Positions 1 to 7,265 of a DNA stretch of 34,381 bases are shown piece by piece. How positions within the stretch are numbered: the first letter of the stretch is position 1; every line of letters starts with the position of its first letter. Below the pieces are notes generated by a model that was not told the origin of the DNA, searched no databases, and saw only the letters and a program-made list of their open reading frames with translations. Location: NCBI RefSeq assembly GCF_004912135.1, contig NZ_STGU01000022.1:1-34381 (forward strand). Reading direction: 5' to 3'. The stretch is from Rhizobium rosettiformans W3 (GTDB lineage: Bacteria; Pseudomonadota; Alphaproteobacteria; Rhizobiales; Rhizobiaceae). The translations under genes and the position numbers were made by a program.

Positions 1-144
1 AGACCACAGCGGTCCTGGCTGGTGCTAATCTCTCTCACCGACGACAGGGCGATCGCCGACAAATGGGGTCTGGCTGTGCTTGGCCGCTGGGTGGCGCGAT
101 GGAAGCACCGGATCGATACCCGCTTCATGCAGCGGTATCGATGA
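1..144 (+). CDS. C-terminal end of a pyridine nucleotide-disulfide oxidoreductase-like protein (5' end outside window)
   Basis: The first frame is open from base 1 to a TGA at 142-144 and encodes 47 residues. The tail contains RPQRSWLVLISL near its start and ends with WVARWKHRIDTRFMQRYR. From memory, this pattern (a PQ motif, then a tryptophan-rich stretch and a basic ID-RFM-RY end) resembles the C-terminus of FAD/NAD(P) oxidoreductases of the type found fused to selenophosphate synthetase or encoded alone as NADH-dehydrogenase-like proteins. The catalytic part lies upstream and cannot be seen. It is read on the plus strand and converges on the minus-strand gene ending at 197. The identity rests on a short tail only. 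Confidence 0.45.
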   Translation, partial: RPQRSWLVLISLTDDRAIADKWGLAVLGRWVARWKHRIDTRFMQRYR

Positions 145-196
145 TGCTCGCAAGCGATGACCGGCAAGGCTTGCAGAACGGCAGACACTGAGATGA

Positions 197-994
197 TCAG
201 TCCGTCTGCTGTGCCGCCGCCACCGGCGCCGTCACCAGCTTGTATTCCGCCATCTCTTCCGGCGTGAGGTAGTAGAGCCGGTCGGGCGGCGTTTCGAGCG
301 CATTGATCCAGAGACCGTTGCCGATCCCCATCTCGTCCAGATGCCGCGCAATGCGCGCTGTCGTGCTCTGGGCCCCGGACATGGCCTGTTCCGGCGAAGG
401 TCGGTCCTGGCCGGCGTTGAAAACCTGATGCACGCCGAGAATGGCGTCCTTCTCCGCCTCGCGGGCAACGCCGCCGGCAAACACCAGAGGGCAGGAAGAG
501 GCACAGAGAGCTTTCGTCGCCACCTCGGTGTTGAGCCCTTTTTCGCGGATCAGCTTGGACATCGCCAGCGCATCCTCGACCGAGCCACCCGGTGAATTGA
601 GCGAGACCGCCTTCACATATTCGCCGCGGGCGGCGATCTCTTCGGCAAAGCGGTCGGCAGCGCCCAGATCGATCGATCCCTCGGCCTTCAGCACGCCACC
701 TGACAGAAGCTCGAACCGCATCGGCTGGCGCAGCACCTCCTGCGGCGTTCCGGGTTCGACCGGCGGCCCCTGAGGGTCGCCGTCTGTCAGCGCCGGCGGC
801 AGCACCGGGGCATCGGTGGTCATCGGGTCGTGGCCGGGCAGGGCTTCATTGGCCAGCTGCAATTCGCGCAGGTCGACGAAGAGGAAAGCACCCGCTGCCG
901 CCAGGAGGCCGAAGAAGGCTCCACGCATCAGCAAGCCATCATCGGCTGTCAAAAACGCATGCTTCATGCGTGGGAAGAGCGACGATGGCCTCAC
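197..994 (-). CDS. ClpP-like membrane-anchored periplasmic protein (COG3904-type)
   Basis: The protein has 265 residues. One membrane segment at about 23-41 leaves the rest outside the cytoplasm, after a proline-rich linker (about 51-85). The folded domain (about 90-258) resembles the ClpP/crotonase fold. It has SLNSPGGSVEDA (131-142), like the glycine-rich oxyanion strand of ClpP; CASSCPL (164-170), where S167 sits at the nucleophile position; and GVHQVF (187-192), with H189 at the catalytic histidine position. The LTPEEMAEY end also matches the ClpP C-terminal pattern. Two cysteines flank the serine pair, which could form an extracytoplasmic disulfide. The start overlaps the stop of the upstream membrane-protein gene by 4 bases (ATGA), so the two are probably translated together. 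The likely role is proteolysis or peptide handling at the membrane; the substrate is unknown. The fold call is fairly firm, but activity is inferred. Confidence 0.75.
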   Translation of the reverse strand: MRPSSLFPRMKHAFLTADDGLLMRGAFFGLLAAAGAFLFVDLRELQLANEALPGHDPMTTDAPVLPPALTDGDPQGPPVEPGTPQEVLRQPMRFELLSGGVLKAEGSIDLGAADRFAEEIAARGEYVKAVSLNSPGGSVEDALAMSKLIREKGLNTEVATKALCASSCPLVFAGGVAREAEKDAILGVHQVFNAGQDRPSPEQAMSGAQSTTARIARHLDEMGIGNGLWINALETPPDRLYYLTPEEMAEYKLVTAPVAAAQQTD

Positions 995-2298
995 GCGGGC
1001 GGCCCCTTGCGCGGCGCCTTGGCCGACATGTCGAGGCTGGTGATGTTGGAATCCGTCCGCGCCAGCTCCTCTTCGTTTTCGGCAGATTTCACGGCCTGTT
1101 CGACATCGATCCCCTGCCGGCCCAGCGCGCGGTGAACCTCGAGCGCCTCCAGAAGCTCGGCGGCCGTGATCCGCTGGGCAAAGGGCATCCGCTCCTCCTG
1201 CCGCCGGATCGCCCCATGGACGACGGCGAGGATGAAGACGAGGACCGCCGGCAACAGGTCGATCGAGATCGCCCCCGCCCAGGCCGGAATGAAGTCGGCG
1301 GCATAGCGCAGCACGGCCTCTGCGGAAGACAGGGGCACGAAGCGGCGATCGGCAACCGGCTCCCGCGCAAGGATGTCGTCGGCCGCCTGTGACAGCACCT
1401 GCGACTGGGCGGAGACCGAGGCGCGGATCGTCTCCATCACCTGATCCTGTCGGTTGACGAGATCGGCACCCCGACCATCGGCAACAGGCGCAATGAAGCC
1501 GAGGGAAAGGTCTTCCGCGGCGCGCTTGACCGAAGGGGCGATCGACGTCTGCTCCAGCGAGGTGATGACGCCCGAAAGCGCCACGACCTCGGCCGAGAAA
1601 TCATCGCTGCGCGGTGCGATCGCGCCGGGGGCGGAAACCAGCTTGCGCATGGTTTCGAGATGGCTGCGTCCCTGGTCGAAGAGGGTGGTGACCCGTTCTC
1701 GCGAGGCGGTGATCCCGGTTTCCAGCTCGTTGAGCTGCGCCGACATCTGCGACAGCAGCTGCACCACGCTGCCCGAACCGGTCGTGCCGGTCAGCGCCCC
1801 GTTCTGGCGTTCGTCTTCGGCAAGCCGCGCAAACCGCTCCGACGTCCGCTGGATGTCGGGCAGCAGGCTCTGCGCCGCAAGCGCATTCTGATGCGCCTGG
1901 TCGAGGTCGGCGGTATAGTCTTCGACTGTCTCGGCGAGATGCTGTTCAAGCGCCGCCGATCCTGCAAGCGCCGCCGCATTCAGCCAGCTGGACATGGCAA
2001 TGATCATGGCGCAGCCGAGTGCCATGACGCCGATCATCGCGCCACGGGCGGCGGCACCCGTCACATGCGGATAGAAACGCGCCATGTAGGACCAGAAGGC
2101 GTAGATCGCCACCGACACGGAGGCCGAGTAGATGATCGCGGCGAAGAAGACCGCCGTCGCCGAGCCGTCGAGCAGGCTGCGCACGCCGAGATAGGTATAG
2201 ACGCCGGAAGCGAGAGCCAGAACGGCGAGCGCAAAGCGCGTCATGGTTTCGACGGCCAGGACGCCGTCTTGCAAGCGATGCGATGCGCCAAGCGCCAT
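991..2298 (-). CDS. Conserved multi-pass membrane protein with long coiled-coil region, unknown function
   Basis: The product has 435 residues. Three predicted membrane helices lie near the N-terminus (about 20-42, 50-72, 84-105). A long helical, coiled-coil-prone stretch rich in Glu, Gln, Ala and Leu follows (about 115-330). A fourth hydrophobic helix (about 343-364) precedes a charged, soluble C-terminal tail of about 70 residues. The start at 2298 is supported by GGAGGT five bases upstream; a second Met at residue 19 is a weaker alternative. The stop overlaps the start of the ClpP-like gene, giving a two-gene unit. I do not recognise a named family. The topology suggests a scaffold or sensor with a large loop between two membrane anchors, possibly an adaptor for the ClpP-like partner. 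That role is inference from coupling alone. Confidence 0.7.
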   Translation of the reverse strand: MALGASHRLQDGVLAVETMTRFALAVLALASGVYTYLGVRSLLDGSATAVFFAAIIYSASVSVAIYAFWSYMARFYPHVTGAAARGAMIGVMALGCAMIIAMSSWLNAAALAGSAALEQHLAETVEDYTADLDQAHQNALAAQSLLPDIQRTSERFARLAEDERQNGALTGTTGSGSVVQLLSQMSAQLNELETGITASRERVTTLFDQGRSHLETMRKLVSAPGAIAPRSDDFSAEVVALSGVITSLEQTSIAPSVKRAAEDLSLGFIAPVADGRGADLVNRQDQVMETIRASVSAQSQVLSQAADDILAREPVADRRFVPLSSAEAVLRYAADFIPAWAGAISIDLLPAVLVFILAVVHGAIRRQEERMPFAQRITAAELLEALEVHRALGRQGIDVEQAVKSAENEEELARTDSNITSLDMSAKAPRKGPPA

Positions 2299-2445
2299 GA
2301 AGACCTCCGACAGGAATGAATTCTTACCAAGTTCTTAAGAACGGGGCGAAATGAGGGCCGGCGGGGCTTTCCGGCCCCACCTGCCACTGTTGTGATCGGC
2401 CGATAAGGAGAGATTCTGCGTCTTGGAGGCGATACCGGCCGGCTT

Positions 2446-3990
2446 TCAGCTGGCGAAGGCGCCGGACGATCCCTCTGAGGCGTGCGGCAGGGGGATGCTG
2501 AGCCGCATCCGATATTGATCACCCTGCTCGACGGTGATCGTGCCCTGCCATTTCCGGTCGACAAGCTGATGGATGAGCTTCGAGCCGAAACCGGAGGCCT
2601 TGTCGGTGGCGGGTGCCTGACCGGAAGACATTGGATCCATCCATTCCGCTTCGAAGCGCGATCTGTTTTCCGCTTCGACCGTCCGCCATTCCAGCGTCAC
2701 GACGCCGTCGTCGAGGCCAAGGCTGCCATACTTGATCGAGTTCGTGGAGAGTTCGCTGAGAACGAGGCCGAGATCGAAGCTGAGCTCCGGCGGCAGAAGG
2801 ACATCATTGCCCTTCATCTCGATCTTCTCGGCGAAGGGCGAGAGCGTCTCCTCGGCGAGTGTCTTGAAGCGCGTATCGGACCAGCCCTGCTGGGCAATGG
2901 CATGATTGGCGCGCGCCAGCGACGAGAGCCTGTGATTGAAAGCCTCACGAGCCGTGTCGGGATCGGCGGAATGGCGAAAGGTCTGCGCCGCAATCGAGCT
3001 GACGAGTTGAAGCATGTTGCCGGCGCGATGCGCCATCTCGCGGATCAGAAGCGTGCTTTGCGCCTTGGCTCGCTCCCGGCGCACGGCATTGGAGATGATG
3101 GCCGCAAGCGAGATCAGGAAGCTCGCATCGCCCTGGTCGAACAGGCGCGGCTCGGTCGAGTGAACGCCGAAGACGCCGTAGGGCCGACCATCCGAGCCGG
3201 CGATCGTCACGCTCATGCCGCTGACCACTCCGTGCTCGTGCAGGAGAGTGGGGCCCGAAAACCGCGTCTCTGTCGCGAGATTCTCGACGATCACGATGCC
3301 GTTCGACTGCAGGGTATAGCCTGCCTGGGAGGCGCGTTCGATGCCGACCGCGGCCGAGCCGACCAGTCCCGCCTGCCAGCCGATGCCGGCGACCAGAGTC
3401 AGGTGCTCGGCGGAATCGGCGAATGCCAGGATCTTGGTCAGCGGCAGGTCGAGCGCCTCTGCGGCCACGGCGACGGCCTTGTCGAGGATGGTCTGGAAGT
3501 CCACCTCCTGGAATGCCAGCTGGCCGGTTTCCGCAATCGCCGTCTGCTGCGCCAGGCGCCGTCTGGTTTCCGCAAGCGCCAGATCTTTCTCGCGCTCGAG
3601 CCGCTTGCGCTCCGTGATCTCCACGGCCGCGACATTGGCTGCGACAACCTCGCCGTGTTCGTTGGTGACCGGCGACCAGAACTCCATCCAGAAACGCTCC
3701 TCGCCTGGGGCGGCAGAGGTCTCACCCGATACTTCGAAGGGACCAACTGGCTCGCCGGTATGCACAATTTGATCCATCAGCTGGCGGGCCGCGGGTACAA
3801 ACTCTGGGATGACGTCGGAGACAGTGCGTCCCATGTGATCGTCCACAGGGTAACCGTTGAATTGAGCCATCGTTTCATTGACGCGCAGAAATTTGAGCTC
3901 GCGGCTGATCACGCACAGCCCGACGGGCACCGCATCATAGTCTGCATCCGCGCCCTGGTCGGCTGCCGTCTCTGTCAGGTCTGCACTCAT
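2446..3990 (-). CDS. PAS-GAF sensor histidine kinase of the HWE/HisKA_2 family
   Basis: The protein has 514 residues from the ATG at 3990, which has GGAGGGACC just upstream; an in-frame extension to 4188 lacks such support and looks noncoding. An N-terminal PAS domain (about 20-130) contains VGLCVISRELKFLRVN and a PAC-like end. A short coiled coil leads into a GAF domain (about 150-300). The kinase core starts at MAHRAGNMLQLV with phospho-acceptor H321, matching the HR-x-x-N form of HWE/HisKA_2 kinases. ELSTNSIKYGSLG is the N box, LEWRTVE supplies the W-x-E signature, and GFGSKLI is the G box. No membrane segment is visible, so it is cytoplasmic. Kinases of this class in alphaproteobacteria often serve general stress or light responses through orphan regulators; no partner regulator lies next to it. 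Confidence 0.88.
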   Translation of the reverse strand: MSADLTETAADQGADADYDAVPVGLCVISRELKFLRVNETMAQFNGYPVDDHMGRTVSDVIPEFVPAARQLMDQIVHTGEPVGPFEVSGETSAAPGEERFWMEFWSPVTNEHGEVVAANVAAVEITERKRLEREKDLALAETRRRLAQQTAIAETGQLAFQEVDFQTILDKAVAVAAEALDLPLTKILAFADSAEHLTLVAGIGWQAGLVGSAAVGIERASQAGYTLQSNGIVIVENLATETRFSGPTLLHEHGVVSGMSVTIAGSDGRPYGVFGVHSTEPRLFDQGDASFLISLAAIISNAVRRERAKAQSTLLIREMAHRAGNMLQLVSSIAAQTFRHSADPDTAREAFNHRLSSLARANHAIAQQGWSDTRFKTLAEETLSPFAEKIEMKGNDVLLPPELSFDLGLVLSELSTNSIKYGSLGLDDGVVTLEWRTVEAENRSRFEAEWMDPMSSGQAPATDKASGFGSKLIHQLVDRKWQGTITVEQGDQYRMRLSIPLPHASEGSSGAFAS

Positions 3991-4259
3991 GTGATGGTCC
4001 CTCCAGAGCCGCGAAGCTCTCACAGCCACTGCGACTTTTATGCCCGACAACCATGTATGGCCGCAGACCCGCAACGCAAGTGCCGAGCGCAACTGCCCGC
4101 GTCCTCGACCAGAAAGTGATGTGGACAAGGTCGTTGACGGCCGGAGTGTCCAGGCGGGGTCGATACGCTGAGATATCAAGTAGGTCATCTGACTTGGCGG
4201 CTTCGCGAACGGTGGAACACCGACCGCATGCTTGACGGCGATCTACCAGTGCTCGCGCA

Positions 4260-4505
4260 CTACCTCATCTGCGGAAACGAAAGCTCACACTCGAAGCCGT
4301 TGCCCCCGTCTTCGAGTATGACGCTCCGAAGATTCATCGCGCCGTTCATCTGCGCCATGAGCCTGTCGACGATGGCAAGGCCGAGGCCGGAACCCGGTTT
4401 GCTGGTCTGGCCGCGTTTGAAACGGGTTCGGTAGACATTCACATCGGGATCGAGCGGGACCGGGACGGCGTTGGTGACCGTGATGCGGCCATGGGCCGTC
4501 TCGTC
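4260..4505 (-). pseudogene. 3' remnant of a sensor histidine kinase gene (ATPase domain end)
   Basis: Reading the minus strand in one frame gives a G-R-I-T-V-T-N strand, then RFKRGQTSKPGSGLGLAIVD, then a terminal beta strand and stop (TAG) at 4260. This is the F and G2 box end of a HATPase_c domain, with N box, H box and sensor parts missing. An internal Met at 4442 is not a credible start. The fragment abuts a diacylglycerol kinase N-terminus in another frame, so a deletion removed everything between. It is not expected to make a functional kinase. The 269 bases from here to the HWE kinase start (3991-4259) show nothing I can name. Confidence 0.7.
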
Positions 4506-4597
4506 AGTCGTGTCAGGCCGCCGGCCGAATAGCCGGCTGCGGAGAACAGATGGGAAATTCCGGCCTGCTTCGGCGCCTGTTCAGTCTGATGGGTCAT
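4502..4597 (-). pseudogene. 5' remnant of a diacylglycerol kinase (DgkA-like) gene
   Basis: The ATG at 4597 overlaps the stop of the upstream phosphoethanolamine transferase fragment (ATGA). It opens a frame whose first 32 residues include SHLFSAAGYSAGGLTRL. This resembles the DgkA N-terminus, where an amphipathic A-x-x-YS-x-x-GL segment precedes the first membrane helix. The frame then runs into an arginine/proline/serine-rich stretch without membrane helices and stops near 4440, so the DgkA body is gone. The exact junction with the kinase remnant lies roughly between 4490 and 4525. Assignment rests on about 20 residues plus the usual genomic neighbourhood. Confidence 0.5.
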
Positions 4598-5022
4598 GAG
4601 TGAGCTCCCGTGCGGCAGGCGGCGAAGATATCTAGCGCGGGATCGAGGACCTGCGTTTTCACCTGCATCAGGCCGAGAACGCTGTGAAATAGGTTGTCAT
4701 GCGAATGGGCTGCCTCTGCATTGGCCGCGAGGCAGGAGGTGTCGATCCCTGACGATTGCCGGAGGCCCGGCGATACCCAGAGAACGAAGGGCACATGGGT
4801 CTGCTCAGTCGGTGCAAACATGTAGGGCGCCCCGTGGAGGCAGAGACCGTTTTCACCCAGCGATTCCCCATGGTCCGACATGTAGATCATCGCCGTGTCC
4901 AGCCGGTCGCCATGGGGACCGAGTTTATCGATCACTTCTGACAGAATGTGGTCGGTATAGAGCAGGGCATTGTCATAGGCGTTGGTGATGGTCTCCGGCG
5001 TGCAGGTATCGAAGTCGGATGC
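4594..5022 (-). pseudogene. eptA: 3' remnant of a lipid A phosphoethanolamine transferase gene (EptA-like)
   Basis: The minus strand encodes 142 in-frame residues after an in-frame TGA at 5023-5025, against about 540 in a full EptA. It keeps the C-terminal quarter: DFDTCTPETITNAYDNALLY, the sulfatase-type metal motif MSDHGESLGENG, HGAPYMFAP and VPFVLWVSPG. The catalytic threonine and all membrane helices are missing. The match begins abruptly at residue 3-4 of the fragment, which marks the truncation point near 5020. EptA-family enzymes add phosphoethanolamine to lipid A from phosphatidylethanolamine and release diacylglycerol, which DgkA recycles; this fits the adjoining dgkA remnant. A product of this fragment would not be active. 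Confidence 0.82.
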
Positions 5023-5347
5023 TCAGCCATTCGCTGCGCATCCGCGGCCTGAAGCTCAGAAGCGTCTTGAACAAGCCCGCTTCCTTTCATGCATGGATCA
5101 AAGAGATCCGATGCACTGACCCGGAAAGCTGACAGGAACCTGAACGGCGCTGCGGGGGCCGATAGTGGCTTGGGAAGAGGGAGCCAGGATCAACAGGGAA
5201 TTACGGTCCGGAGCGGAATCTCTGCGCTTCCGCCAGCCCCTGACGGGCATCCTTATCTTTTCTTTATTCCGCCCGCCGCTCTTCCCAATCGAAGCCTGAC
5301 GCGGGGTGCCCTTAATCCTGTCCGTGTAGCAACAGGAGACACGGGAT
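5023..5347. other. Intergenic region ahead of the kdp operon
   Basis: These 325 bases separate the eptA remnant from the first kdp reading frame. No convincing gene is present; short frames on either strand have no recognisable content. Near the downstream end there is a T-rich tract at 5252-5268 (listed separately) and an AGGAG ribosome-binding site about nine bases before the ATG at 5348. The kdp promoter is expected here, but I cannot place its -35 and -10 boxes with confidence. Confidence 0.6.
5252..5268 (+). promoter_or_regulatory. Possible KdpE-type operator (T-rich tract)
   Basis: The tract CTTATCTTTTCTTTATT lies about 80 bases before the first small kdp frame. It resembles the T-rich element bound by KdpE upstream of the Escherichia coli kdpFABC promoter, where two TTTA-like half-sites are separated by a few bases. 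Position and composition fit, and kdpD and kdpE lie at the end of the same operon, so autoregulation is plausible. This is by analogy; no second copy was found to support it. Confidence 0.3.
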
Positions 5348-5431
5348 ATGTCCGACTTCATCTTCATCGCGCTCGGCGCCAGCACGCTTCTCGTGCTGGC
5401 GGTTTACGCCCGCGCGCTCGACCGGCTTTGA
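5348..5431 (+). CDS. 27-residue membrane peptide ahead of kdpF
   Basis: The ATG at 5348 follows an AGGAG site and starts a 27-residue frame with one hydrophobic helix (about residues 4-20), ending YARALDRL. The next gene, kdpF, starts 13 bases after its stop with its own GGAGGG-like site. I recall similar tiny frames with a Y-x-R-x-x-x-RL ending at the head of kdp operons in some actinobacteria and proteobacteria. Location, ribosome site and composition all favour a real gene. A reasonable guess is a single-pass subunit or regulator of the KdpFABC complex; no function can be read from the sequence. Confidence 0.6.
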   Translation: MSDFIFIALGASTLLVLAVYARALDRL

Positions 5432-5444
5432 GGGAGGGTTGCAG

Positions 5445-5531
5445 ATGCTTGAACCTCTCTTCGGCCTCTTCGTCGCGCTGGCCCTCGGCGCTTATCTCGT
5501 CGTGACGCTTTTGCGTCCCGAGCGTTTCTGA
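5445..5531 (+). CDS. kdpF: KdpF, small subunit of the K+-transporting ATPase
   Basis: The frame encodes 28 residues: one hydrophobic helix (about 4-23) and a short polar tail ending LLRPERF. The length and the G-YLV-L-x-PE-F ending match KdpF, which in E. coli has 29 residues and stabilises the KdpABC complex within the membrane. A GGAGGGTTG ribosome site lies seven bases upstream of the ATG. The stop is 14 bases before kdpA. It is too short for most gene finders but well supported by context. Confidence 0.85.
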   Translation: MLEPLFGLFVALALGAYLVVTLLRPERF

Positions 5532-5545
5532 TCTGGAGCAGTTCC

Positions 5546-7255
5546 ATGACATCAGTCGGATGGCTGCAGATCAGCCTTCTCTTCCTTGCCGTTCTCATCG
5601 CCATCAAGCCACTCGGTCTCTACATGGCCCGGGTGTTTTCCGGTGAGCGGACCTTTCTTTCGCCCATTCTCAGCCGCGTCGAGCATGACCTTTACCGCGT
5701 GAGCGGCGTCACCCCTAAGAAAGAGCAGAGCTGGCTCGGCTACACGCTTGCCATGCTCGCCTTTTCGCTCGCCGGCTTCCTGGCGCTCTATGCCATGCTG
5801 CGGCTGCAGGCCTATCTGCCGCTCAATCCGCAGGGCTTTGCCGGCATGCCGTCGGATCTCGCCTTCAACACGGCCGTCTCCTTCGTCACGAACACCAACT
5901 GGCAGAACTATGGCGGCGAGACCACGCTCAGCCATTTCAGCCAGATGGCGGGGCTGACGGTGCAGAATTTCCTGTCCGCTGCCACCGGCATGGCGCTTGC
6001 CGTTGCCGTCACCCGCGCGCTTGCCCGCTCGAAGGTTGCGACGCTCGGCAATTTCTGGGTCGATGTGACCAGAGCAACCCTCTACGTGCTCCTGCCGATG
6101 GCGATCGTCGTCGCGCTTGCCTTCGTCGCACTCGGTCTGCCGCAGACGCTCCAGGGTTCCGTGACCGCCACGACGCTCGAAGGCGCCAATCAGGTCATTT
6201 CGCTCGGCCCCGTCGCATCGCAGGAAGCGATCAAGCAGCTCGGCACCAATGGCGGCGGCTTCTTCAACGTCAATGCCGCCCATCCTTTCGAAAACCCGAC
6301 GGCCTGGTCGAACTACCTCAACATCTTCGCCATGCTCTCGATCTCGGCGTCGCTTGTCTACACTTTCGGCCAGATGGTCGGAAACCGCCGGCAGGGCTGG
6401 GCGCTCATCTCGGCCATGGCGGTCCTGCTTATCGCAGGCGTGGCCGTGAGCTATTGGGCCGAAGCCCAAGGCAACACCATCCTGACGGCCATTGGCGTCG
6501 ATCCGGCCCTGGGCAACATGGAAGGGAAGGAAGTCCGCTTCGGCCAAGCGATGACCGCGCTCTATGCGGCTGTCACGACGGGCCTATCGGACGGTGGCGT
6601 CAACGGCATGCACGGCTCGCTCACCGGCCTCGGCGGTCTTGTCCCGATGTTCCTGATGCAACTCGGTGAAGTGCTGCCGGGCGGCGTGGGCTCCGGTCTC
6701 TACGGCATGCTGGTCTTCGCAATCCTGTCGGTCTTCGTCGCCGGCCTCATGGTCGGCCGCACGCCGGAATTCCTCGGCAAGAAGATCGAGGGTCGCGAGA
6801 TGAAGTTCGCCATGCTCGCCGTGCTCATCCTGCCGCTGGTGATCCTCGGCTTCACCTCGGTTTCCGCCATGCTCCCCTTCGCTGTGGCAAGCGTCGGCAC
6901 CGCTGGCCCTCACGGACTGTCGGAAATCCTCTATGCCTACACGTCGGCCACCGGCAACAACGGCTCGGCCTTCGGCGGCCTTACTGGCAATACGCTCTGG
7001 TACAACACGACGCTCGGGATCGCGATGCTGCTCGGCCGCTTCGCCTATATCGTGCCGGTGATGGCGATCGCCGGATCGCTCGCCGCCAAGGTGAAATCGC
7101 CGGCCTCCGAAGGCACCTTCCCGACAGACGGCCCGCTCTTCGTCGGCTTGCTGATCGGCATCATCCTCATTCTCGGCGGCCTGCAGTTTCTGCCCGCGCT
7201 GGTGCTCGGCCCAATCGTCGAACACTTCGCCATGCTCGCCGGCCAGACCTTCTAA
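5546..7255 (+). CDS. kdpA: KdpA, K+-binding and channel subunit of the Kdp ATPase
   Basis: The protein has 569 residues, close to the 557 of E. coli KdpA, with about ten membrane helices. It belongs to the superfamily of K+ transporters in which four pore loops form the selectivity filter. All four loops are visible: VTNTNWQNYGGE, GTNGGGFFNVNAAHPFENP, LSDGGVNGMHGSLTGLGG and YTSATGNNGSAFGGL. The subunit takes up extracellular K+ with micromolar affinity and passes it to KdpB. A GGAG ribosome site precedes the ATG at 5546. The stop is 10 bases before kdpB. The gene looks intact and has ordinary codon use for this window. Confidence 0.98.
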   Translation: MTSVGWLQISLLFLAVLIAIKPLGLYMARVFSGERTFLSPILSRVEHDLYRVSGVTPKKEQSWLGYTLAMLAFSLAGFLALYAMLRLQAYLPLNPQGFAGMPSDLAFNTAVSFVTNTNWQNYGGETTLSHFSQMAGLTVQNFLSAATGMALAVAVTRALARSKVATLGNFWVDVTRATLYVLLPMAIVVALAFVALGLPQTLQGSVTATTLEGANQVISLGPVASQEAIKQLGTNGGGFFNVNAAHPFENPTAWSNYLNIFAMLSISASLVYTFGQMVGNRRQGWALISAMAVLLIAGVAVSYWAEAQGNTILTAIGVDPALGNMEGKEVRFGQAMTALYAAVTTGLSDGGVNGMHGSLTGLGGLVPMFLMQLGEVLPGGVGSGLYGMLVFAILSVFVAGLMVGRTPEFLGKKIEGREMKFAMLAVLILPLVILGFTSVSAMLPFAVASVGTAGPHGLSEILYAYTSATGNNGSAFGGLTGNTLWYNTTLGIAMLLGRFAYIVPVMAIAGSLAAKVKSPASEGTFPTDGPLFVGLLIGIILILGGLQFLPALVLGPIVEHFAMLAGQTF

Positions 7256-7265
7256 AGGACCCATC

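Noticed and set aside
2482..4119. Long open frame on the plus strand opposite the HWE kinase gene (545 codons)
   Set aside because: The product is rich in Arg, His and Gly with no family pattern; the minus-strand frame holds clear PAS, GAF and kinase motifs. It is a GC-skew shadow.
5023..5347. c-di-AMP (ydaO-type) riboswitch upstream of kdp
   Set aside because: Some Gram-positive kdp operons have one, but no matching conserved core or pseudoknot sequence was visible here, and KdpDE is present.
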